64,000 bases of DNA. Origin: Berghia stephanieae (lineage: Eukaryota; Mollusca; Gastropoda; Nudibranchia; Aeolidiidae). Below are positions 22,108-34,792 of this stretch, piece after piece; the first letter of the stretch is position 1; every line of letters begins with the position of its first letter. The position numbers and the translations under genes were made by a program. The stretch covers positions 13,470,076 through 13,534,075 of the forward strand of contig CM067455.1 of NCBI GenBank assembly GCA_034508935.3. The letters are read 5' to 3'. The notes under the pieces are model-generated. The model searched no databases. It was not told where the DNA came from and was given only the letters and a program-made list of their open reading frames with translations.

Positions 22108-22915
22108 CACAGTCGTCAGCACATCCTACCAATCTGACCCCCCGTCATCTTCATAACATTAGGTATTCCAGACCAGCATTTCCTGTTTAACGGAGCAGAA
22201 AATCTACCATTTCATAGAATCCGACTTTTAGCTGTTTATTTTTTAGATTTAGTTTACAGGGATAAAAATGGTATCGATGAAAAGTTCATCTTCTCGTCTT
22301 TCACACCATGCGTGTTTGTTGATAATAATGAGAAATGTTGGGTATAAAGAAGTGTCAGATGAAAAAAAAAAAAAGCAAGAGAAAAAGAATATCATTCCTC
22401 ACCTCCCATAGTGGGCAGGGAGGCACTTACTGTGTCTTCTATCCCCATATATCTGTTTTCCAACATGCTTTCTGTCTTTGTCTTGGAATGAGATTACTTG
22501 GTTTTGTCCAGGCCTTGGCCGGATACCCTAGCTGGGAGGTAAACAGTCAAATGTATAGTTAGAGTTTTGGGAGATGATATTTTTTTCCTTGTAAATCATC
22601 TCTCTGTTATGCACTTTGTTGTTTTGTGAAAATATTATATATAATTTGTAAACATTTGAGTGTATCTCCCTTAGTTGGGACCTGTGCTTTTGTCTGGATT
22701 AGACTTTTAGCTGCTCTCAAACTAAGTACTTTGATAGTGTGCTCTTGGAATCTACATCTGTCTCCCATTTTGAACTCATTCCCCTTAGTCTTACCTTTTC
22801 TTGGGTGCTTTAATTGTAATTCTCGAACTTTTTACTATCCCATTTTCTTCCTTTTTACGGTCGCTGATATGACCTTAATGTGTTGCAAGCGCTATAAAAC
22901 CCTTAAAAACAGTAT
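22108..22915 (+). repeat. Right arm of the 0.8-kb intronic duplication
   Basis: It repeats the order of 20005-20870: CACATCCTACCAATCTGACC ... GATAAAAATGGTATCGATGA ... AGAATATCATTCC, then a complete family B element. The arms are close but clearly diverged by many single changes. Confidence 0.87.
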
Positions 22916-22953
22916 CAGATAGGCAAATTCGGTAATCAGAAGGTCTAAGGATT

Positions 22954-23265
22954 GATCCTATGTGGTCTAGTGGTATGACACTCGCTTTTGGATCGGAAGG
23001 TCCTGGGTTTGAGCCTTGCTTGGCGCATAGTTAAGTCCTTCGAGAAGGCTCTTTACTCACATTCTCTCACCATACTCAGGTAAAAAATGAGTACCTGGCC
23101 GTTAACAGTGTTGTCTCTGTCCGAAAAAAATTGTAATATCGCCTACCAGGCGTCATGTCCCGTCCTAAATGTTAAATGTTGCTGTTGACCAGGGACCCCT
23201 TGTAAAGCGCTTCAAGCACGTTTAGTGGATATTGTGCTATATTAAAGCTCAATTAAAGCTCAATA
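22954..23265 (+). repeat. SINE family A copy
   Basis: CTATGTGGTCTAGTGGTATG, B box GGGTTTGAGCCTT, body and 3' end. The terminal AAAGCTCAATT is doubled at 23242-23265. Confidence 0.92.
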
Positions 23266-23827
23266 ATCCCCAGTTGAGGCAGGCTGATTTTTGGGGGATT
23301 TTTTCCCCCAGTATTTCTCTTTGTTTTGTCAGATTTTAACCTTACACCAGTGCCTGCTCCCTAATATATTTCTTTGATAACTTAAAGTTGTACTTTTTTT
23401 CTTTCTATATAAAGTATGTAAATGCGTCCGAATTTTGATATTTTTAACTAAGGATCTTTTTCACAGTATTCCTCATTTTCATTTCATTTCATTTCGATTT
23501 GCCCCAACATCATACCAGATGAGTCATATATTTTGTCATTATTGAGTTCAGAAGAAAAGAAAAGAAATGAAAAAAAAAAGAAAAACAACAAAAAAATTAT
23601 TGAATGAAATTTACGGCAATTTTTGTTTGTTTTTCTTTTGTTATGCATTAGTATTTCTGATGAATGTTTTTTAAAAAAATTTGTTATCGAATTTATCAGA
23701 TGTTATAAAATAACACTTATCTTCATCAATGTAAATATGCATTGTATTTAATTGAATGTCTAAACATACTCTTTCCTGACAACACTGTCAAATAGATTGT
23801 GTTTTTGTTTGTTATTATTTATAAGAA

Positions 23828-24195
23828 ACTGGGTGGGGTTCCTGACCTCCCATAGTGGGCAGGGAGGTACATACTGTGTCTTCTATCCCCATATATCTGT
23901 TTTCCAACATGCTTTCTGTCTTTGTCTTGGAATGAGATTACTTGGTTTTGTCCTGGTCCTGGCCAGATGCCCTGGCTGAGAGGAAAACAGTGAGTGATTT
24001 CAAACTAAGTACTTTGATAGAGTGCTTTTGGAATCTACACCTGTTTCTTATTTCCCCTTTGTCTTCCCTTTTCTTGGATGCTTTATTGTAATTCTAAAAC
24101 TTTTTACTATCCCATTTTCTTCCTTTTTACTGGCGCTGATATGACCTTAATGTGTTGCAAGCGCCGTAAAACCCTTAAAAACAAAAAACAAACAT
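23828..24195 (+). repeat. Family B element ending 31 bases before an exon
   Basis: Head GGGTGGGGTTCCTGACCTCC, an internal deletion, and the 3' end TGTTGCAAGCGCCGTAAAAC plus tail. The acceptor at 24226 follows at once. Confidence 0.88.
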
Positions 24196-24226
24196 TTATA
24201 AGAAAATTTGTTTTCTCCCACCACAG

Positions 24227-24355
24227 ATAACGGAGCAAGAAGTTATGAGCTGAAGAACCTGAAAAGGGACTCGTATTATGAGCTGAATTTAAGAGCCATT
24301 AATGCCGAAGGACAATCTCCCATCGAACATAGAATAATAAAAACCATCAAAGGCA
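24227..24355 (+). CDS. Fas2: Exon: end of FN3-2
   Basis: The acceptor is TTTTCTCCCACCACAG and the donor is GTAAGT at 24356, both phase 1. It encodes YELKNLKRDSYYELNLRAIN, the FN3 Leu-x-x-x-x-x-Tyr-x-x-x-Leu-x-Ala motif, then AEGQSP and the final strand HRIIKTIKG. It ends the folded ectodomain. The tail of a family B repeat stops about 30 bases upstream of the exon. The next splice acceptors in frame are the microexon, the acidic cassette and the terminal exons, all phase 1. Confidence 0.92.
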
Positions 24356-24960
24356 GTAAGTACAAACAAACTTTCCCTTTTCTGGCATCTGTCTCGCATT
24401 TCTTGGGTTTATTATGAATGGAAATCCAACAGTTTTGTTGTTTGATCACCAATTCATGTAAATCTAAGAGAGTTGATCCGCTGTGCGTATTTCTTTCATT
24501 GTAACTTTGTACAAAGATGAGAAGTCCTTTTTCCTTTTTTTGCAGAGGTCTTAGCCAATAGTGGTAGAGTTTTATCGAATAATACAGACAAAAAAACAAA
24601 ACAAAAAAAAACAAACAAACAACTATTTGCATCCATTTCCACCCCACCCACCATGTTACCACTGATTGTATAGTGGAACTCCTACCCCTTGGAATAAAGA
24701 ATTTAAATGATCCCATCTATCACGAAATAAAAGTGGACCTAAAAGGGTTTGGAAATTTCAGTAGTAGCTGTCGAATTTAGCTAGATGATTGACGAGTTGA
24801 CATAATAATAATGATGAATTATAATTGGGTATGAATAAATAGAACTATTGATTAAAGGGAGAAGAACAAACAAGCAGAAAATATCTCATCGTTGGAAAAG
24901 TTGTACAAAAGCGCACAGGTTTTTTATTTCCATATTTTGCTTCGTTTATTTTATCTCTTC

Positions 24961-24967
24961 TCTCCTC

Positions 24968-25009
<42 letters not shown>

Positions 25010-25088
25010 CTTCTCTCTCTCTCTTTCCTCTCTCTCTCTTTCTCTCTCTCTTTCTCTTTTCCCTCTCTTTCTCTTTCCTCCCCTTCTC

Positions 25089-25176
<88 letters not shown>

Positions 25177-25204
25177 CCCCCTCTCTCTCTCTCTATCTCT
25201 CTCA
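24961..25204. repeat. (CT)n polypyrimidine tract
   Basis: About 245 bases of CT with TTT and CCC interruptions, all pyrimidine on the + strand. The Arg/Glu and Leu/Ser frames across it are artefacts. Confidence 0.97.
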
Positions 25205-27651
25205 ACTTCTCTTTTTATCTTCAATGAATCAGAAACAACTTTCATTGTCAAGATAATACACCCTTCATAAAATTGTTCTTTTTATTTATAGACCTGCCTT
25301 ATTGAATTTAAAAATTCCGTATCGACACTTTTTGATTTGTTCCTGAAAGCGATTTTTATCTAAATTTCATTTTTACCCTCCAAGACCCCCCCCCCCCCCC
25401 CACCCCCTCTCAAAGAGCACAGGGGAAGAAAGGGCATTGTCAGCTTCTATTTTTTTTATCAAAATTAATTTTTCAAATATAAATACAAAATTTGAATCTA
25501 TGAACTCGACTCTTGATTAATGTTCCACACTATAAAAAAATTTCTATCAAAATTACCAACCATTATAAGATTCCCTGAATGATATGTACAAAACAGATAT
25601 ACATTGTGTTCCCCCACTGCATCCAAAATCAGTAAGTGACTCTGCCCTTTTTTTTTCCTCCTGTGATTTTCATTCCATTTAAAGGGTCAATTGACCTCTA
25701 CACAAAAATTTATACAGCCAAAATTTAGTTGTTCAAATTCATGCATTATTAACATGTTAACTACCGTACTCTGGAAAAAAAAAACTTGTTTTTTTTTTTA
25801 TTACAAATTTGGCCAGAAAAAACTCGGGTCTTCAAATATCCATCGCGTTGAATGATCCTCCTCTTGGCAAAAATTGAAGGTAGAGGTTTCAGCCCATTTT
25901 TAAAAAATACAAGGTTTTTTTTTCTTTCCCAGACTCGTTAATACCAGTTATTTTCTTGAATTTTTGATATACATTCAAAATTATTAGGTATTGCGTTTTT
26001 GGTTGTTTTTGCAATTCTGTGGCAGGGCTGTAAATATTAATTAATCTGTTTTGTTTTTTTACGCGTATCATGTATAAGTGTGTCTTTTCAGTCAAATTAT
26101 AAGACACAAGGCGTGCACAGTTTATTGTTTCATAAAAATGATGTATTATCTTTATTGCTTTGTATATGACACTTCCCCAATTTTGTTTTCAGGTTTATTC
26201 CGAATTCATGTATTTTCTGATTCCTAAGCTTTTGTATTTTTCTGAAGATCTATCTATAATGATATAAATATATATTATGAAATTACCCGTTCTTACTTGT
26301 AACCACAGAGTAATGTGTTCCTTGTGTATTATTAATCTATCCATGATTTCATTGTTTGTCATGCAAAAAGAAAAAAAACCCAACAAAACAACCAAACTCT
26401 CTTTCCTTTTAGTAACAGGTGTGAGATGAAAACCTCTTTCAAGATATGTAATTTATATAATATATATACGTATAATTTTTGGACACAAATATACTGCATT
26501 TTCAATTTTGCATTTTTGTTTATTTATTATTTTCTTGAGGGACAGAGTTATTCAGATATTCATTTCTGTATGTACTTTTTTTTTCCTTCTTGTCTCTTTT
26601 TTTTTTCTTCTTTTTATTGGCTCATTTTTTATGCCTAGATTAAAAAAATAAAGCAATTTGACGCCATTGATAAAGTGTGTAGGTTGGTGAAATATTTAAA
26701 TTCAGTAAGAACTTTAAATCCGTTTTTGATTTAAGTTGAAAGAAATGTTTTCCCCATCAGTAGGATACTTTGTTTAATGAATAGACCATAATCTACTTTT
26801 TTCTAAAATTTATAAAATCAGCAAAATACCGCATTATGATTTGAAAAAAAAAAATCATCAGGCGTCCACAATAGCCGAAATAATAACAAATTTAGAATTG
26901 TTTACTAGATATATGATTAAAAATTTAGCCATGCCCAGAAGTAATAGAGGAATTAGATAAATCGATAAAAATAGACAAAAATAGAAAATAAGTAAATAAA
27001 CAAATAAAGAAATAGATAAATAATTAAATAAATTAGTAAATGAATGTATTTAAATATATTTCATGTTAACTTATCGTTGGCGATTGCTAATATTTATGAA
27101 GAAAATGCTCAAATATTCTAAGCCTATTATAACTCACAAATTTGACCAAAGCTGACGACAATAGACCATTAATTGCCATCCTCTTCAGGTATGAATTTGT
27201 TGTTGAATAAAAACAACATCCCTTAAAATGGATTCTACCATCCACCATCTGCCTTCAACCTGGCCAAACTTAATTGTTCATTTTTACGTCAAAAGTTTAT
27301 TTTATAAATATTCTGAACACATCGTTATAATTGCTAGGTAAAAATTGTCCCTTAATCTAAGCAATGTGGAAAGTAAAGAGTGAATTTGGTCGAATAGATT
27401 AAAAATTTATACGCTTAAACGAACAATTTAAGTATAGATTTTGCAGGGGAAAAAAAAGATTTTGCAAGGGGGGAAAAGGGTTTATCTGAAAAGAAAATTA
27501 AATTGAACAGCATAACAGTGTAACGAAACATTGACCAAACACTGCAGAAATTTCAGCAAGTTTAAAACCCTAACCTGTGTGTCCCCAATAATAAGAGGAC
27601 ATGAGACCTTAACAACAATATAGCTCTATCCAAGATAACTGTTTAAATTTA
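25205..27651. other. Intron without recognised genes
   Basis: AT-rich sequence with a poly-C run near 25387 and a degraded foldback-family arm at about 25785-25905 (CTTCAAATATCCATCGCG, reversed). I see no exon with the required phase, no RNA gene and no coding frame worth calling. Confidence 0.6.
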
Positions 27652-27771
27652 GATAGATTATACTTTACAGAAAGAGATAGTGATAGATTATAGTTTACAG
27701 AAAGAGATAGTGATTGAGTATACTTTACAGAAAAAGGTAGTTATAGATTATACTTTACAGAAAGAGATAGT
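27652..27771. repeat. 30-bp tandem repeat, four copies
   Basis: The unit GATAGATTATACTTTACAGA plus AAGAGATAGT is repeated four times with a few changes. It lies 140 bases before the microexon. Each unit contains TTTACAG, an acceptor-like string. Confidence 0.9.
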
Positions 27772-27913
27772 GAGCTAGATGTAAGAAATTTCCTGTACTC
27801 TCGTACCTAAATATAATTTCTTATACTAACAAAGGAAGGAGGACCTCAATTTATGTATGACTCGTTCCTATAATAATTCTCACAATATCGTTATGTTTTG
27901 AACCCCATCTCAG

Positions 27914-27931
27914 GTGACAAATCGGCATCTG
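27914..27931 (+). CDS. Fas2: Candidate 18-bp microexon in juxtamembrane linker
   Basis: A CATCTCAG acceptor and a GTAAGA donor enclose 18 bases that read S-D-K-S-A-S with phase 1 at both ends, so including or skipping it leaves the frame unchanged. Its position, after the last FN3 exon and before the C-terminal exons, matches where vertebrate NCAM carries optional mini-exons. Against it: the polypyrimidine tract is weak, and a motif this short can occur by chance in a 6.6-kb intron. Confidence 0.4.
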
Positions 27932-29697
<1,766 letters not shown>

Positions 29698-29815
29698 GCA
29701 AATTTATAGATTAAAGGATTACTATCATCCTTGCCGAAAGGAATTTGACAGGGATTTTGTCACCAAGTACACACAAAGGCGTCAAGAAAACAGTCCCAAC
29801 ACTTACAGCAGCAAA

Positions 29816-29862
<47 letters not shown>

Positions 29863-30936
29863 CACTGGGACCTAAATCCCATTGGATAAAACCAAGCCGA
29901 CAGAGGTACCTACATATCAAGGGATTGACTTTAGACGGGTTGTGCGGACAGCCGTGAAGGAAGGACAATACTCGAATATTAATGCCTATAATATTTATAT
30001 TTTATTACCAGCTTATTGGTTGATTTGGTTCCCTCACAAACATTCGCCTTCTTACCACTATCAATTTCACAAAATTATCTGATAAGGAATATTATATAGT
30101 GTTCTTATCCTTTACAAATTAACACTAATATCGCTTAACATGTATTTTTTTTTTTAAACTTTAATCAACTTTAACACACCTCTAGGCGGCAAAATGTGTT
30201 GATGCATCCACTATATTGGGACTGGGACACAATGTCTGGCTTTATTCTTTTTCCTTTCAAAATATAGTAGACACAGTATTAGTGCAATCACATAGTTATA
30301 GTAGCGAAAAGAAAATCTGACGTCTTAACATCAAACAGCATAGCAAGTCTGTAAAAGAATATAAATCTGGTTTAGGGCGAAGAGAATGTCACATTCCATT
30401 CCTCATTGCGTGATATGTCTTTGTTACCATAATATTAATATGGGGTCATGAGAGATCAACAGCCAATGGTTAAAGCAACGAAAAATACTATTTTATCCTA
30501 AGAAGCTATCTTTCTTCCATTTTATCTCCCAAAAATAATTCTTCTTATGATCTTGAAGGTTAATGTTTCTTTTGTAAAATAGCAAAAATATTGAACTCGA
30601 GATTGATTTAACAACAACAGATGCTCATACAGTGTTAGATAACCCTTGTCAAAGAAACTTCCCTGCATGTGTCAGGAGTGAAGTCCAAGGAAATATATTT
30701 TTTCTTTCTTGCGTTATTTTTTTCTTCTTCTCATCAACAGCTAGTTCTTGCTTACATCTTCTTATTACTTTTTAGAAAACTGTTTTGTAGAAATATAATA
30801 TGGTCTGTATGTTGCAGTTTTTTCTTTCCTTCTCTTATTGTCATGACCAGACGATATAATTGATATCTTAGACCTATTATTTCTGTGTTTAAATATGATG
30901 ACATCCGTCCTCCAATCACATCAATAACCGATTCAG

Positions 30937-31062
30937 ATTACACCGAGGAGGAAGATAATGAAGGAGAAGAAGGAGAAGGTACTAGTTCCCCGAGTACCAG
31001 TGAGAAGAAAGATGAAGGTGCTGGGAAAGATGCTTCTTCTTCTGCTGATAGGAGTAGCTCAG
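30937..31062 (+). CDS. Fas2: Candidate cassette exon: acidic Ser/Thr-rich linker
   Basis: The acceptor CCGATTCAG and donor GTATTT at 31063 bound 126 bases open in the required frame, phase 1 at both ends and divisible by three. The product starts YTEEEDNEGEEGEGTSSPST, followed by SEKKDEGAGKDASSSADRSS. It is acidic and low in hydrophobics, with many Ser and Thr that could carry O-glycans. Such a linker suits the stem between FN3-2 and the membrane anchor, and symmetrical phases suggest optional use. Codon use is unlike the surrounding AT-rich intron. The open frame extends upstream, so another acceptor is possible, but none before it gives phase 1. Confidence 0.68.
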
Positions 31063-31386
31063 GTATTTCTTTCACTTTAGCTCCTTTGTCCAAAGACATG
31101 GTATGGTTGTCATTTATCCGTGCTGCTGCAGCCGTGCAATCGATGGTACGATATTATTATATATTATTATAAGAATATCATTTATATATTTTTGTTTCTA
31201 CTGCGATGTCTGCTGAGCTGTGAGCTGCATCGTCCTTAAGTCTCCACGTCTGCTTTCGTTCATTTGATTGACGGGCTCGCATTCATTTAAGCCCCACGTC
31301 GCCGATTAGCTTCTTGCCATTTGTTTGAATTTTGTATATTTTTTTATTTATTTGATTTTGAAAAAAAAATCTATAAATTCAGGTTG

Positions 31387-31387
31387 C

Positions 31388-31472
<85 letters not shown>
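31387..31472. repeat. (ATT)n microsatellite
   Basis: About 28 ATT units, 80 bases before the possible hydrophobic terminal exon. Confidence 0.97.
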
Positions 31473-31474
<2 letters not shown>

Positions 31475-31552
31475 TTTTGTTTGTTTGTTTTGTTTTGAAT
31501 TTATCCAGCCTCTTGTCTTTTCATTTGATCTTTTATTTTTTGGTATTTGCAG

Positions 31553-31635
31553 GTCATTGCTATTTTGTTTGGGATATCAATGCTCTCCTTTTGGTTCTCC
31601 TTCAGACCTTGTTTTTTATATTTTATAAGATATAA
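31553..31635 (+). CDS. Fas2: Possible alternative terminal exon with hydrophobic tail
   Basis: A strong acceptor (a long pyrimidine tract ending TTTGCAG) precedes a phase-1-compatible frame of 26 codons and a stop. The product is HCYFVWDIN, then ALLLVLLQTLFFIFYKI. If joined to an upstream exon it would end the protein in a 17-residue hydrophobic segment, either another lipid-anchor signal or a membrane stub with almost no cytoplasmic part. There is no clear small-residue cleavage site before the segment, and hydrophobic frames are common in T-rich DNA, so this is tentative. Confidence 0.28.
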
Positions 31636-31904
31636 TTCCTTTTCTGTAGTATGATTTATATGCTTTCACTGGAACGCTTTGTCATTGAGACTGATCATAA
31701 TTTTGCAGTCACAAGATTTTGTATTTTGAGTTCGTAGAATTTAATGCCCACAACATGTGACCACTCTATTCGGGTTTACTTACTACAGTTCTGGAGCGCA
31801 TGCAGCCAGCTTTGAGCACCGTAAGATGTATATTATGAATTCCACTGGTATCGTGTCACCCGTTGGACGCTTTGACAGCACAAAGCTACTTGAAGTAAAA
31901 TATT

Positions 31905-31994
<90 letters not shown>
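31905..31994. repeat. (GT)n-(GA)n compound microsatellite
   Basis: Ten GT units followed by about 35 GA units, the same order as at 21743. Confidence 0.97.
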
Positions 31995-31995
<1 letters not shown>

Positions 31996-32289
31996 ATGCA
32001 CAATGCTGGAATCTCGCAAAATATCTGCATCTCCACTGCTTAGTTATCTTGTATTATACAGTAAGTGAATACGTCACTTCACCTACTTAAAATGACACCT
32101 AAAATTCCATTTTGGTTTAATTGAATCATCTGCTAAGTCACTGGTTTCCCTAAGTAAGAAGTAGGGTTAAAAATTCAGAGGGAATGATGCGGCCAGGGAG
32201 ACTTGTCATTTCCAAAATTTTCTTTTCATTCGGGTAAATGTTTGACTGATGGTAATATGTATGATATAGCATATTTTATTGACCTGTCG

Positions 32290-32528
32290 TAAGGCGTAGC
32301 CATCGTTAACTTATAGCTTGACACTGACCAAAAAATTACGCCAAAAGACAAGTCTTTGGCCACAAAAGAAAACGAATCGTGAGTTGTTTTCATTAATTCA
32401 ACCAATGGGATCACTTGTTTCCTTGAGTTCTACTAAAGAGAACTCACTAGACGCTGCACAAACCTAAAAATGACGTCAAATTATAAGTCTTTGTAGGCTC
32501 GTCAGGCTATAAGTTAACGATGGCCACG
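32290..32528. mobile_element. MITE with GCCATCGTTAACTTATAGC ends
   Basis: GTAGCCATCGTTAACTTATA at the left and TATAAGTTAACGATGGCCAC at the right are near-perfect inverted repeats of about 27 bases enclosing about 240 bases. No coding capacity. Only one copy was seen in this window. Confidence 0.8.
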
Positions 32529-34487
32529 CGTAGAGACTGCCTCTTTCCGATGAATAATTCCGCGTCAACAAAGTTCACACCACCTACCTGGTTTATATTT
32601 TCGTCGATGGCACTTGTCATGGGGAATGAAAACAGAATTGTGTTTTCCGTTCGAAGGAAGTGGTTGAGAGAAGAGGAAATTCCTGTCAATATTGATGTCC
32701 CAGCGTCTGTCTCCTTTCACTGGTCGTGCCCCGCTTTCTCTAGTTCTGCCAAAAAAGTCTGCATGTTATACCATCACCCCTTCCCGTCCCTCTTCCCATC
32801 ATGCAAATGATTGCAAGGTTTTTCCATTATTAAAAAAAACACAGTATATCTACCTATTAGTATTAAAAGTAATTTATTAAGTGCATAACGTGATCTACGG
32901 TGCTTAAAATATTTTTTTCTTTTTTTTTTTTTTTTATTCTGAGCCTTTAAGAATGTTTTTCATATTTGCTATCAATCTATATCACTACAAATACATACTC
33001 TACTATTTTTTATGTGCCCGAGTTATTGATCACATTAATGGTTTTTATCATGATGGCTAGAATTCAAGAGCAAGATACGTATATCTATATATATGACGCT
33101 ATGTCAAAATATCGACTTTGTGACGTTCGCCGTAAAGAACCTCCAATACTAGAAAAGTTATTTGGAAAAAAATACGGATTAGTGATTGTTCGCGGAAATG
33201 ATCCGGATTAAAAAACAAAACAAAAAAAGATTCTTGCGCAATTGAAACAGCAAAACAATGGTTACTTTAGCCCGTCTAGCAAACAATAGGCTTTTCTTGT
33301 CATCAAGTCAGTGTCTGACAAAGAGCTTTCCACCTTCTCTGGAAGCGTTTTTAAAACCAAAAAAATACGAAGTGATATAATATTTATGAAACAATCTGAC
33401 TTCTTACTCGTCCATAATCGAGCGATTGGTATCTTCCATGCATAATTCATGTTCCGATATTCATCTTTTAGCATTATTTGCCATTACCGATAGAGATAAA
33501 AATATACATATTCATGCAATTATATAATATGTAAACAAAGCGATCGGAAGTTAGTGTACTCGACACAAGGGAAGCAACCGAGTATGATATATTCGTGACG
33601 TCATCGGTATTTGGTCTATACTCCGTGGTTTCACCTTGCCATGAATGATCCCCAATATTTTGTAAGATTTCTTTTATTCCCCAGTTGGGTTTTAATGCGT
33701 TTTACCCAGCGACATCTATAGAGATTATTATGAAGTCCTAGGTTTTACCCTGTTAAAAGCATTCTTATCGTAAAGTTTGGGCGTTGTATAAGACGTCCTA
33801 ACTTTAGCGTGTGTGCTTTATCCGAATATGGAAGAGTGTATGCATATGTGTGGTTATAAGGTTTTTGCGTGTGTGTTTGTTTGTGTGTGTGTTTGTGCGC
33901 ACGCAGTATTTTAGTCTTTATTTGACTGTATGTTATAGTATTTATGATGTTTGTTGTGACCAGTCTAGAGATGGTTTTAAGAAAACGGAACTTAGTTTTT
34001 ATTGGGTTAGATCAAGCTGCAATTTATTTATCATTTTAAAATAATTTTTGTGACCGGTTGTAGTGTACCCATTGCCTTGTTTTTTTTTCTTTTTTTTAAA
34101 AAATATTTATTTCAACATTATAGATGTGTTCAATCATGCTATTTCTTACAAATAATTGTATTTTGTACCACCATTATACGATTTTTACATTGACCGTCAT
34201 CGTGATTTATTTAGACCCAATATCCGAATGACCTGAGTCTACTACAGGATATTTCCTCGATGCCAATAAGGCACCTATTTCGGTTGAAATTGTAAAACCT
34301 TAATCTCATTGTTTAGACAATTTAAGAATATAAAGTAATAAAATTAAATGGAGTATAATAATAACACCATAAAGTATTTCTTGGCGTACCACATCATCAA
34401 TCGGTTTGGTATATTTATTTGACTGACTCGTAGTTTAATCGAGGAACGGGGTGTAAGAATATTTTTAGGCGACTCACTCACTGTTAT
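32529..34487. other. Intron stretch without recognised genes
   Basis: A few open frames of 60-96 codons exist (for example 32520-32810), but none has recognisable domains, suitable splice phases or neighbours. Nothing else called. Confidence 0.55.
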
Positions 34488-34792
34488 GTCAATAGGCTTC
34501 AACAGTCGTGACGGCACTTCCCTCGTAATGACGGATAGTATCTTAGTAACTGGTTCTAAACTTTCGGAACAATGGCGGACGCTTTTATGAAATACTTCTC
34601 TGACGAGCATAAAAGTGTATCCATTATAGATGGATTATAAATCTGATCATGTTTTGACTTTTATACATTCTGAGCACATGACATGTGAAAAAGTTCTAGC
34701 CAGCATGAAGAATAAAAAGTACCGATTTTCTTTGTTTAGAACCAAGGTGCTCGTTGCTGGGCGGATGTGACATCAGACTTTTGAATCCTATT
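34488..34792 (+). mobile_element. Second copy of the ORF-bearing MITE, inverted
   Basis: It starts TTCAACAGTCGTGACGGCAC, carries GGAACAATGGCGGACGCTTT (M-A-D-A-F-M-K-Y-F-S-D-E-H-K-S-V-S, then a stop) and ends GACATCAGACTTTTGAATCC. This is the reverse of the copy at 8848-9124, more diverged internally. Confidence 0.72.

Noticed and set aside
29882-30082. Open frame starting MDKTKPTEVPTYQGIDFRRV after a poly-A run
   Set aside because: No recognisable domain, splice phase or repeat relationship.
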